DNA of 64,000 bases from NCBI RefSeq assembly GCF_900105255.1, contig NZ_LT629763.1, forward strand, positions 62,001 to 126,000, written 5' to 3'. The DNA is from Halopseudomonas sabulinigri. GTDB taxonomy: Bacteria; Pseudomonadota; Gammaproteobacteria; Pseudomonadales; Pseudomonadaceae. This document shows, in pieces, positions 46,134 to 54,061 of this stretch. Every line of letters begins with the position of its first letter. Position 1 is the stretch's first letter. A model generated the notes under the pieces. It saw only the letters and a program-made list of their open reading frames with translations. It did not search any database and was not told the origin of the DNA. Position numbers and translations under genes: made by a program.

Positions 46134-47252
46134 TTAATTGTTGTTTGATAAGTCGTTGTAATCATTGCCGATATTTACGGCAGTGCCCAAGATATTCGCA
46201 CTGGGGAATAGCTGGCTGACAAAGCGATTCCAGCGAGTGATGCCGGCGGCTCCAACAAATACCACGTCCTGCGGCTGCATTTCGAACTGGTCAGCGAGGA
46301 TGAAGGCGGAAGGGGACTGGGCGTTTAGCTGGAAGATGGTCGCTTTTTCTGTTTCCAAGTTTTCCACGCCGCGAATCACGTAGACCTCGCGGCCACTGGC
46401 AGAAGTCGGCGACGGCCCGCCCACAGTGGCCAGCACTTCGCTCAGGGTCATACGGCTGGTGCTGTAGGAAAGCGCAGCAGGGCGAGGTACCTCACCCATG
46501 ATGAACACTTTGCGGGCATCGTTCAGCCCCATATGCAGCTTGTCCCCGGCCTTAAGATAGACGCTGCCCACTGCGCTAGGATGGCTGGTGAGATAGTCAT
46601 AATCCAGCGTGAAAACCTGACCGTCCCGTATCAGGTTCAAGGTGGATAGGTCAGCACGCTCATTGTCGATAACGGCTTCGCCAACAGCCTGTAGCAAAGT
46701 TAATGGCTGGGAGTTTATTTCACGAAAGCCAGGGGTAACAAAAGCTCCACTGAGTGTGACTTTCTGGCTGTTGTACTCAAGGATATTAACGTCGACCTGA
46801 GGCTGCTCGATATACCTGGACAGCTTGTCGCTAAGCAGCTTGCGTAGTTCTTCTTGGGTCAACCCAGCGACCTTGATGCTGCCAACAAAAGGGTAAAACA
46901 AGGTGCCGTCATCTCTAACTACGCGAGAGTTGGCCGAGGAGGTTTGTTGCTGCCCGCCTGGAATGGTCAACTCGGGGTGATCCCAAACCGTGATAAAAAG
47001 CGAATCATTAGGGCCCAGACGGTAGTTCTCAGGCACAAAGTTCAGCAATTCTTGGGGGACTGCTCTATTGGTAGCGACTGCCTGTTCCTGGGCAAGCACC
47101 TTGGGCGTAATTTGCACCATCTCGACCAGGCTTTCTTCCACAGAGTCCTCGGCTAGCAGGCGATCCGTGTCCATATGCATACCCGGCGAAAACATGCAGG
47201 CTTGCAGAAGTAGTGCTGAGGTGCCCAGAGCGGCAAAAGAGAAACGATTCAT
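46134..47252 (-). CDS. gfcE: Wza/GfcE-type polysaccharide export lipoprotein
   Basis: A 372-residue outer membrane lipoprotein (LLLQAC lipobox). It has a Poly_export start, YRLGPNDSLFITVWDHPELT, then SLBB domains (VDVNILEYNSQKVTLSGAF, VFIMGEVPRPAAL), and ends in a helix-forming region. Wza proteins form octameric channels through the outer membrane. In E. coli gfcE is the last gene; here it is second. It is separated from gfcA by a terminator-like hairpin. Confidence 0.93.
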   Translation of the reverse strand: MNRFSFAALGTSALLLQACMFSPGMHMDTDRLLAEDSVEESLVEMVQITPKVLAQEQAVATNRAVPQELLNFVPENYRLGPNDSLFITVWDHPELTIPGGQQQTSSANSRVVRDDGTLFYPFVGSIKVAGLTQEELRKLLSDKLSRYIEQPQVDVNILEYNSQKVTLSGAFVTPGFREINSQPLTLLQAVGEAVIDNERADLSTLNLIRDGQVFTLDYDYLTSHPSAVGSVYLKAGDKLHMGLNDARKVFIMGEVPRPAALSYSTSRMTLSEVLATVGGPSPTSASGREVYVIRGVENLETEKATIFQLNAQSPSAFILADQFEMQPQDVVFVGAAGITRWNRFVSQLFPSANILGTAVNIGNDYNDLSNNN

Positions 47253-47299
47253 GGTCGAGGTTCTTGTCTTTTATGTTGTTACGGAATGCAGGCAATAAA

Positions 47300-47332
47300 A
47301 AGGCCACCCGAAACAATGTCTCAGGTGGCCTT
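47300..47332 (-). terminator. Terminator/attenuator hairpin between gfcA and gfcE
   Basis: On the minus strand AAGGCCACC and GGTGGCCTT form a 9-bp stem with a 15-base loop, followed by TTTTATT. Lying inside the operon, it would give more gfcA transcript than gfcE-B-C-D. Confidence 0.8.
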
Positions 47333-47352
47333 AGATTTACTATTGCTCAAAA

Positions 47353-47661
47353 TCAGGGAGCAGTAGCGGTAGTGCCGGTAGTGCCAGTGGTGCCAGAGGA
47401 GCCATCACCACTGTCAGTGGCAGCCACAACAGCGCCAGCGACGATTGCGGTGCCAAGAGCCACGCCACCGGCTCCTACGCCGCCTGCTGCGCCACCCGCT
47501 GCAGCAGGGTTGCCAACCGGAGTTTGAGTGGGTGGCGGATTGCCGGTAGTGTCAACACCAGTGCCGCTGCCCACTGTAGCATCGCCAGTAGCTTGACCAA
47601 AGGCCACAGAAGAGGCGAGCAGCAGGCCGCTGGCCACCAAAGCAAAAGTTTGTTTTTTCAT
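47353..47661 (-). CDS. gfcA: GfcA/YjbE-type small Gly/Ala/Thr-rich protein
   Basis: A 102-residue exported protein: signal peptide MKKQTFALVASGLLLASSVAFG, then a Gly/Thr-rich linker, a hydrophobic Gly/Ala helix (AAAGGAAGGVGAGGVALGTA and AIVAGAVVAATDSGDG), and a Thr-Gly tail. E. coli GfcA/YjbE has the same composition and the same ATDSGDG-type end. Its exact role is not known. Start chosen at 47661 because AAGGAGACGAGTT precedes it. Confidence 0.85.
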   Translation of the reverse strand: MKKQTFALVASGLLLASSVAFGQATGDATVGSGTGVDTTGNPPPTQTPVGNPAAAGGAAGGVGAGGVALGTAIVAGAVVAATDSGDGSSGTTGTTGTTATAP

Positions 47662-48094
47662 AACTCGTCTCCTTGTCAATCGGAATTCAAAATTGATTAT
47701 ACGCAGCTGCTTACAAATAGAAACCCCAGTCTAGCTTAATTTCCTCTCGCCAGCGTATTAATGCGGCTGCAATACGGTGGTTAGAGATAGAGGATTATGC
47801 CGTTAGGGTAACGACTTTGATCATTATGTCGCCTGATTGTTGCAGTTCGCTTGGGTTTAAAAATGTTGCGATATTTTGCTATGTAATCGCGCTTCTGCTG
47901 ACTTTAGGCTGGCAGCTACTGTGATGCAATAGAGCTATTGGCTTTTTTCGTTCATAGGGGCTGGGTAGAGGTCTTTGTGCGATGGCGTTCACGAAATTGA
48001 AGCCGTCTAGGAATTCTTTGGTTCACTGTGTTGTCTGTTGGTGAAGGCCAGATTTGTTAACGGGCGGTGCATGAGTCTGGCATAGTGCCTGCAT

Positions 48095-48136
48095 GGCTTT
48101 GCGTGCCATGCGCGGGCATTCATGGCACGTAAAGCC
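48095..48136 (+). promoter_or_regulatory. Large hairpin upstream of rfaH
   Basis: GGCTTTGCGTGCCATG pairs with CATGGCACGTAAAGCC at 15 of 16 positions around a 10-base loop (cgcgggcatt), about 125 bases upstream of the rfaH start. No T-run follows. Confidence 0.7.
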
Positions 48137-48159
48137 TTTCAGTGTGTTTCTGTCAAGAC

Positions 48160-48189
48160 TTGTTCAGGTTGGCTGCTCACGGATATGAT
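48160..48189 (+). promoter_or_regulatory. Possible sigma-70 promoter for rfaH
   Basis: TTGTTC and TATGAT with an 18-base spacer, ending about 70 bases upstream of the chosen rfaH start. Confidence 0.4.
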
Positions 48190-48260
48190 GCGCACAGCAC
48201 AAATCTCACGAGTTCATGCCGCTGGACCTGTCACGCCATCAGGCATGGAGTAGGTGGGCA

Positions 48261-48872
48261 ATGAGCGAAGTCAATGCAGCAACTTCGGGTGGCGTCACCC
48301 GACAACGAGACAGGATGTCTGAGGTAACGTCGCCAGCCGCATGCTGGTATTTGATCCAGAGCAAGCCGAAGCAGGATGAGCGAGCTGAGCTCAACCTGCG
48401 TAATCAGGGCTTCACCTGTTACCGCCCGACTCACAAGGTGGAAGTGTTGCGCCGCGGGCGGCGAGTGCAATTGGAAGAGTCGCTGTTTCCGGGTTATTTA
48501 TTCATCCGCCTGGATCGCATGCAGGATAACTGGTTTGCGATTCGCTCCACGCGTGGTGTTTCGCGCCTGGTCTGCTTCGGTCAAGACCCAGCCCGAGTGT
48601 CGGCCGGCATCATCTACAGCATCAAGACCCTCGCCGATATAGAGCCCGTGTCCCCCGCGTTACACAGCGGTGATCGCGTACGCATCACCGAAGGTCCCTT
48701 TAGCGATCTTGAGGCCATTTTTTTACGGCCTGACGGCGATGAGCGGGCCATCTTGCTGCTCAATTTGTTGCATCGTGAGCAGAAGCTCAAGGTTCCACTG
48801 CGAGCCATTAAACCATCCAGTCCACCTCGGGCGGCGCCTACCCGTGCATTCGCTGGCCCAACGTATGCTTGA
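48261..48872 (+). CDS. rfaH: RfaH-like transcription antiterminator (NusG family)
   Basis: A 203-residue NusG paralogue. The NGN domain starts at WYLIQSKPKQDERAELNLRN and contains FTCYRPTHKVEVLRRGRR and ESLFPGYLFIRLD. A KOW-type C-terminal domain follows (HSGDRVRITEGPFSDLEAIF). RfaH proteins load onto RNA polymerase at ops sites and prevent termination in long polysaccharide operons. I chose ATG 48261 (GGAG upstream). The family usually starts nearer to 48315, so this may be ~18 residues long at the N-terminus. It opens the rfaH-galU-ugd-like-pgi unit and is divergent from gfcA. Confidence 0.92.
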   Translation: MSEVNAATSGGVTRQRDRMSEVTSPAACWYLIQSKPKQDERAELNLRNQGFTCYRPTHKVEVLRRGRRVQLEESLFPGYLFIRLDRMQDNWFAIRSTRGVSRLVCFGQDPARVSAGIIYSIKTLADIEPVSPALHSGDRVRITEGPFSDLEAIFLRPDGDERAILLLNLLHREQKLKVPLRAIKPSSPPRAAPTRAFAGPTYA

Positions 48873-48965
48873 AAAGTTTGACAGTTAAGATAAATCGTTT
48901 TTTTACGGTCTCTTGTGTTCCTGAGGCCGGCACTCAATATTGAATTTTGGTAAAAGGAATTTATT

Positions 48966-49859
48966 GTGTCAGTAAAAACAGCAGTACTTCCCGTAGCAGG
49001 CCTTGGTACCCGTTTTCTGCCCGCCAGCAAGGCCATTCCCAAGGAAATGATCACCGTAGTAGACAAGCCCGTTATCCAGTACGTGGTTGACGAAGCGGTG
49101 GCCGCGGGTATCAAGCAAATTGTTTTGGTTAATCACTCGGCCAAACGCGCCATTGAAGATCATTTTGATGTGCATTACGAGCTTGAAACTGAACTCGAGC
49201 GCCGTGGTAAAGACGAGTTACTGCAGATAATGTGTTCCATTTTGCCAGCCGATGTCAGGGTCATCAGTGTGCGTCAGGGTAAAGCGTTGGGCCTGGGCCA
49301 TGCGGTGATGTGCGCGCGTGAAGTGGTAGGCGATAGTCCCTTTGCGGTGATGCTGCCTGATGTTTTGGTAGATGCCTACCATCAAGCAGCAGGCAGCCAG
49401 GGCGATTTGGCGGCCATGAATCAGCGTTTCGAGCATTCGGGGCGGGCACAGATCATGGTCGAACAGGTACCCATGGAGCGGGTTTCGCAGTACGGCGTGG
49501 TTGCGCTCGACGGCGAAGCCCCGGTGGCCGGGCATAGCCAGGTCATGACCGGTGTGGTCGAAAAGCCGGCGCAGAGCGAAGCGCCTTCGGATTTGGCCGT
49601 AGTAGGCCGCTACGTGCTGCCGGCGCGTATCTTCGAATTACTGGAGACGACCAAGCCTGGAGCGGGTAACGAGATTCAATTGACGGATGCCATTGCCAGC
49701 CTCATGCAGGAACAGCAGGTTGAGGCCTACCGGATGCAGGGTGTGACCTACGATTGCGGCAGCAAGCTGGGTTATTTGCAGGCAACCCTGGCCTACGGCT
49801 TGCGGCACCCGCAGGTTGGCTCCGGTTTTGCCGAGCTTATTCGACAATGTGACGTCTGA
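48966..49859 (+). CDS. galU: UTP-glucose-1-phosphate uridylyltransferase GalU
   Basis: A 297-residue nucleotidyltransferase starting at GTG 48966 with AAGGAATTTATT upstream. LPVAGLGTRFLPASKAIPKEM is the signature, followed by PVIQYVVDEAV, QGKALGLGHAV and VVEKPAQSEAPSDLAVVGRY. It makes UDP-glucose for galE, polysaccharide and other envelope sugars. It is 15 bases upstream of the dehydrogenase homologue. Confidence 0.97.
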   Translation: MSVKTAVLPVAGLGTRFLPASKAIPKEMITVVDKPVIQYVVDEAVAAGIKQIVLVNHSAKRAIEDHFDVHYELETELERRGKDELLQIMCSILPADVRVISVRQGKALGLGHAVMCAREVVGDSPFAVMLPDVLVDAYHQAAGSQGDLAAMNQRFEHSGRAQIMVEQVPMERVSQYGVVALDGEAPVAGHSQVMTGVVEKPAQSEAPSDLAVVGRYVLPARIFELLETTKPGAGNEIQLTDAIASLMQEQQVEAYRMQGVTYDCGSKLGYLQATLAYGLRHPQVGSGFAELIRQCDV

Positions 49860-49874
49860 GCCGGAGAAGGCAGC

Positions 49875-51161
49875 ATGCAAATCGATCTGTATGGAGACAC
49901 CCTCCCGGCGTTGGTAACTGCGGCCTGCATGGCGGCGACAGGGCACGATGTAGTACTGCGTATGCCACAAGGCCGTATACGGCAGCAGGTCATCGCCAAC
50001 AAGGTGGCTTACAGTGAGCCCGGGCTGCGGCGTCTCATCAGTAATGAGCATACGGAAGGGCGATTGGTTTACGGTGATTTTGATGGCTTGCCCGGTGCCG
50101 ATAGCCGAGCGGTGTTTCTTGCGCTGGATACCGATGAGGCGCCACAAGCGAATGTTATTGTAGAGCGTCTGGCTGCAGTTGATGGTCGTCGCTGGCTGGT
50201 TGTCAATCAGTCGCCCTTTGCTGTCGGTTCTACCGAAGAGCTGGATAAGTCGCTAAAAAGCGGTATAGCGCACAGTCAAAGCGCGGCCGTGGCATTGCCA
50301 GACTTCCTGCAGGAGGGCACCGCCCTTGCCGGCATGCAACGGCCACCGCAAATCATCCTTGGCTGCAACGATGGCTACGCGGAGTTGCTGGTCAAGGAGA
50401 TTTTCCGCCCATTCAATCGCGACAGCGACCACTTTCTGGTGATGACGCCACGTGAAGCGGAGTTCACCAAGCTGGCCATTACCGGCATGCTGGTAACGCG
50501 AATCAGCTTCATGAACGACATGGCAAACCTGGCTGACTCACTCGGTATTGATGTGGAGAACGTACGCCAGGGTGTGGCAGCGGATCCGCGAATCGGCCCT
50601 ACCTATCTTTATCCTGGCGTTGGCTTTGGTGGCCCCGGTTTCTCCACTAACGTGATCAACCTGGTCGATACACTGGACGCAACCGGTGTGGGTTCAACCC
50701 TGCTTAACCAGGTGATCGAGATCAACGAGCGGCAAAAAGAGTACTTGTTTCGCAAACTCTGGCAGCACTACCGCACCGACTTGAAAGGCCGTACCGTGGC
50801 TATCTGGGGTGCGGCATTCAAGCCCGACACCGGCCGCATTGATAACGCCCCCATCATCAGAATGCTCGATGCGCTCTGGGCGCAGGGTGCCAAGGTGCGG
50901 GTGCACGACCCTGAAGCGCTGCCGGCATTGCTGGAGCGCTATGGTCACCACCCAGGGCTGCATTATGCCAGCCACCCCTATGCCGCTGCAGAGGGGGCGG
51001 ATGCTCTGATTGTGCTTACCCAGTGGCGCGCGTATTGGAGCCCCGATCTGGATCGGCTGGCCGCCATCATGCGGCAAAAGGTGTTATTGGATGGTCGCAA
51101 TATTTATGACCCAAGCTACGTGCGTGAGCATGGCTTCACCTATTACGGGGTAGGGCGCTGA
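49875..51161 (+). CDS. UDP-glucose dehydrogenase homologue with missing active-site residues
   Basis: A 428-residue protein of the UDP-glucose/GDP-mannose dehydrogenase family: VNQSPFAVGSTEEL, PDFLQEGTAL, RISFMNDMANLADSLGID, DPRIGPTY and AAFKPDTGRIDNAP all align with it. Key positions differ. The N-terminal nucleotide-binding GxGYVG is YGDTLPALV. The catalytic cysteine segment GGSCFPKD reads GGPGFSTN (Gly255 for Cys). PEFLREG reads PDFLQEG (D143 for the glutamate). The DDxR(E)SP part of the C-terminal motif reads GRIDNAP. As annotated automatically it would be called ugd, but oxidation to UDP-glucuronate is doubtful. It sits between galU and pgi and is co-transcribed with them. Confidence 0.85.
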   Translation: MQIDLYGDTLPALVTAACMAATGHDVVLRMPQGRIRQQVIANKVAYSEPGLRRLISNEHTEGRLVYGDFDGLPGADSRAVFLALDTDEAPQANVIVERLAAVDGRRWLVVNQSPFAVGSTEELDKSLKSGIAHSQSAAVALPDFLQEGTALAGMQRPPQIILGCNDGYAELLVKEIFRPFNRDSDHFLVMTPREAEFTKLAITGMLVTRISFMNDMANLADSLGIDVENVRQGVAADPRIGPTYLYPGVGFGGPGFSTNVINLVDTLDATGVGSTLLNQVIEINERQKEYLFRKLWQHYRTDLKGRTVAIWGAAFKPDTGRIDNAPIIRMLDALWAQGAKVRVHDPEALPALLERYGHHPGLHYASHPYAAAEGADALIVLTQWRAYWSPDLDRLAAIMRQKVLLDGRNIYDPSYVREHGFTYYGVGR

Positions 51162-51178
51162 GCCCTAAGGACAACGGA

Positions 51179-52846
51179 ATGAATGCATTCAAAGCCATAC
51201 CCGATACTGGCAGCCAGGCCGAGCAGCAGGCCTGGGCAGAGCTTAATCTGCAGGCTGAGCGGCTCAAGCCGCTGCATATAGCTGAACTTTTCAGAGCTGA
51301 CTCCCAGCGTTTCAGCGGTTTTAGCGTAAGTCATGGCCCACTGCTGTTGGATTTCAGCAAACAACGCCTGGACAGCCTGGCGCTGGACAAACTGTTTGAT
51401 TTGGCGGATGCCTGTGACCTGCAAGGGTGGACCGAGAAGTTGTTCAGCACCCAGGCGGTGAACAACACTGAAGATCGAGCGGCCATGCACTGGGCCCTGC
51501 GAACCCCGGTGGACGATGTGCAATATGAATCCTGCCGGGACGTGCTGGAAGGCGTGCAGGAACAGTTGGACAAGATGGCTGACATGGTCGATAAAATTCA
51601 CAGCGGCCAATGGCGCGGCATGACGGGCGAGCCCATTACAGATGTGGTAAACATTGGGGTGGGTGGTTCTGACCTGGGGCCGCTTATGGTCAGCCGTGCC
51701 CTTAATGACTTTACCCTCAAGCGCAGCCGCTCACTAGGGATTCATTTCGCTTCATCCATGGATGGCAGCCAAATGGCGCAATTGCTCAAGCAACTGCGCC
51801 CGCAGAATACCCTTTTTATCGTTTCTTCCAAATCCTTTAGTACCGTCGATACCCTTTACAACGCCAATACCGCGCTGGCCTGGCTGGAGCGCTCGCTTGG
51901 CAAGTGCGCCGGACTGCTGCATTGTCATTTTATTGGTGTGTCATCTAAGCCCGACAAGATGAGCGAGTGGGGTATTCACCGCGAGAACCAATTGCAGATT
52001 TGGGACTGGGTTGGCGGTCGTTACTCGCTGTGGTCCTGCATCGGTCTGCCTATTGCGCTGCGCATTGGTATGAAGGGTTTCCGCCGTTTGTTGGCGGGTG
52101 CTCATTTAATGGACAACCACTTCCGCAATGCACCTTGGTCAAGCAACATTCCGGTGCTCATGGCGTTGATTGGAGTTTGGAATACCAACTGTCTAGGCAT
52201 TAACGCGCAGGCGATCCTGCCCTACGATGGACGCTTGGAGAAACTGCCAGCCTACCTTGAACAGCTCGAAATGGAGTCCAACGGCAAGTCGGTCAATCGC
52301 GACGGGGAGCTGGTCCAGTTGCACACTTGCCCGGTGCTCTGGGGTGAGGTTGGCCCCAATGCACAACACGCGTTCTACCAATTGCTGCATCAAGGGACTG
52401 AGGTGGTGACCTGCGATTTTATTGCGCCGGCCCTGCGCTACCACGAACCCACCCACAGCGAGGACTCGCTGGAATTGGTTCGACAGCACGAGCTGGCATT
52501 GGCTAATTGCCTCGCACAGTCACGTCTGCTGGCATTGGGTGAGGCTGCATTGGAGGGGGAGGGCGAGCTGCCGCACTACAAGCGTTATCGCGGCAATCAG
52601 CCCAGTTCGACGCTGTTGATGAAGGAGTTGAGTCCCTTCAGTCTCGGCGCCATGCTCGCGGCCTATGAACACAAGGTATTTGCTCAAGCGGTGATTTGGG
52701 GGATCAATCCCTTTGACCAGTGGGGGGTTGAAATGGGCAAGAAAATTGCTACCGAAACCTTGGGCGTCATTCGCAAAGAGCAGGCACCGGAGTTTCCGCT
52801 AGACAGTTCAACCCTCGGGTTAATTGATTTCATCAACGCTCAGTAA
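51179..52846 (+). CDS. pgi: Glucose-6-phosphate isomerase
   Basis: A 555-residue PGI. VNIGVGGSDLGPLMV near residue 158, the SSKSFSTVDT loop, GGRYSLWSCIGLPIAL, the catalytic HE segment, and QWGVEMGKKIA near the C-terminus are intact. It interconverts glucose-6-P and fructose-6-P, here feeding nucleotide-sugar synthesis. AAGGACAACGGA precedes the ATG. A terminator follows. Confidence 0.97.
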   Translation: MNAFKAIPDTGSQAEQQAWAELNLQAERLKPLHIAELFRADSQRFSGFSVSHGPLLLDFSKQRLDSLALDKLFDLADACDLQGWTEKLFSTQAVNNTEDRAAMHWALRTPVDDVQYESCRDVLEGVQEQLDKMADMVDKIHSGQWRGMTGEPITDVVNIGVGGSDLGPLMVSRALNDFTLKRSRSLGIHFASSMDGSQMAQLLKQLRPQNTLFIVSSKSFSTVDTLYNANTALAWLERSLGKCAGLLHCHFIGVSSKPDKMSEWGIHRENQLQIWDWVGGRYSLWSCIGLPIALRIGMKGFRRLLAGAHLMDNHFRNAPWSSNIPVLMALIGVWNTNCLGINAQAILPYDGRLEKLPAYLEQLEMESNGKSVNRDGELVQLHTCPVLWGEVGPNAQHAFYQLLHQGTEVVTCDFIAPALRYHEPTHSEDSLELVRQHELALANCLAQSRLLALGEAALEGEGELPHYKRYRGNQPSSTLLMKELSPFSLGAMLAAYEHKVFAQAVIWGINPFDQWGVEMGKKIATETLGVIRKEQAPEFPLDSSTLGLIDFINAQ

Positions 52847-52915
52847 TAGGTCCAGACTTCGTTAGCCTTTGGGAGATTCGGGCTCCATCCTGACCAAGCT
52901 GGTGTAGCTGTTAAG

Positions 52916-52940
52916 CATGGTTGAGATGGAACTCGAGGTA
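52916..52940 (+). repeat. Degenerate GGTCGAG-type repeat (possible third copy)
   Basis: atggttgagatggaactcg then aggta resembles the left part of the 32077 repeat with several mismatches. Assignment is tentative. Confidence 0.3.
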
Positions 52941-52964
52941 TAAAAAATACCCAAGCTCTACACG

Positions 52965-52998
52965 AAAAAGCCGGGCTCCGTCAGGAAGCGCGGCTTTT
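52965..52998. terminator. Bidirectional terminator between pgi and galE
   Basis: AAAAGCCGGGCT / AGCGCGGCTTTT, an imperfect stem with A- and T-runs, between the convergent ends of pgi (plus) and galE (minus). Confidence 0.75.
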
Positions 52999-53022
52999 AG
53001 CATTGCAGCAAAGTTTATCTAT

Positions 53023-54045
53023 TCAGCCGCGGTACCCGGCAGGATTCTGCGACTGCCAGCGCCAACTGTCGGCGCACATGTCTTCAAGCGTTAGGCGGGC
53101 CTTCCAGCCCAGTTCCTGCTCGGCCAATGCCGGATCAGCGTAGCAACTGGCAACATCACCGGGGCGCCGGGCTTCCAGCTTATACGCCAGTGTCTTGCCA
53201 CAGGCTCGCTCAAACGCCTTGAGCATCTCCAAGACCGAGTAGCCTCGGCCGGTCCCCAGATTAAACGCCTTGATACCCAAGCCTTGCTCTAGCCAGGCCA
53301 GTGCTTTTACGTGGCCGTCTGCGAGGTCCATCACATGGATATAGTCGCGAACTCCGGTACCGTCTTTAGTTGGGTAATCGCTACCAAACACACTTAATTT
53401 GTCACGGCGCCCGACTGCTACCTGTGCAATGTATGGCATCAGGTTATTGGGAGTGTCGCTCGGGTCTTCACCAATAAGTCCGCTGGGGTGTGCGCCCACC
53501 GGATTAAAGTAACGCAGTAGTGCGACGTTCCAGCGCGGGTCTGAGCTATGCAGATCAGCCAGAATTTCCTCAATGATTAGTTTGGAGCGACCATAGGGGT
53601 TGGTCGCACTGGTAGGAAAGTCCTCACCAATGGGCAATGACGCCGGGTCACCGTACACCGTCGCAGAAGAGCTGAACACCAAGTTGAACACACCAGCGCG
53701 CTGCATGGCCTGGCAAAGCGTGACTGTGCCGCTCACGTTATTATGGTAATAGAGCAATGGCTTAGCTACGGACTCTCCTACCGCCTTGAGCCCAGCGAAG
53801 TGAATGACCGCATCAATTCTGTGCTGCGCAAACAGGCCGTCCAGCAGAGCAGCATCATTAATGTCACCCTTTTCGCAAAGCACCTCTATACCCGTAATCG
53901 ACTCCACTCGGTGGAGCGCCTCTGGTGAGCTATTGCTGAAGTTGTCCAGCACCAACAGTTGATAACCGGCCGCCAGCAACTGAATGCAGGTGTGGCTGCC
54001 GATGTAACCAGCGCCGCCGGTTACTAATATGAGTGGGTTACTCAT
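53023..54045 (-). CDS. galE: UDP-glucose 4-epimerase
   Basis: A 340-residue extended SDR. TGGAGYIGSHT at residues 8-18 binds NAD, and YxxxK appears as YGRSK near residue 150. It interconverts UDP-glucose and UDP-galactose. GGAG precedes the ATG at 54045. It follows the SGNH acyltransferase gene on the same strand and is the last gene of the exopolysaccharide operon on this side. Confidence 0.95.
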   Translation of the reverse strand: MSNPLILVTGGAGYIGSHTCIQLLAAGYQLLVLDNFSNSSPEALHRVESITGIEVLCEKGDINDAALLDGLFAQHRIDAVIHFAGLKAVGESVAKPLLYYHNNVSGTVTLCQAMQRAGVFNLVFSSSATVYGDPASLPIGEDFPTSATNPYGRSKLIIEEILADLHSSDPRWNVALLRYFNPVGAHPSGLIGEDPSDTPNNLMPYIAQVAVGRRDKLSVFGSDYPTKDGTGVRDYIHVMDLADGHVKALAWLEQGLGIKAFNLGTGRGYSVLEMLKAFERACGKTLAYKLEARRPGDVASCYADPALAEQELGWKARLTLEDMCADSWRWQSQNPAGYRG

Positions 54046-54061
54046 GACGCTCCAGAGGTAA

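Larger units (their letters stand above)
47662..48260. other. 600-base divergent control region between gfcA and rfaH
   Basis: No gene is seen. TATAAT at 47693-47698 (minus) sits about 30 bases upstream of gfcA. The stretch 47740-48060 is AT-rich with no clear signal. It contains the 16-bp hairpin at 48095-48136 and a candidate rfaH promoter at 48160-48189. A GGCGGT sequence at 48063 resembles part of an ops element but does not match it well. Confidence 0.5.

Noticed and set aside
48061-48074. GGCGGTGCATG as an ops element for RfaH
   Set aside because: Only the first six bases match GGCGGTAGCGT; the spacing is off by one and the following hairpin is unlike ops. Kept as a remark only.
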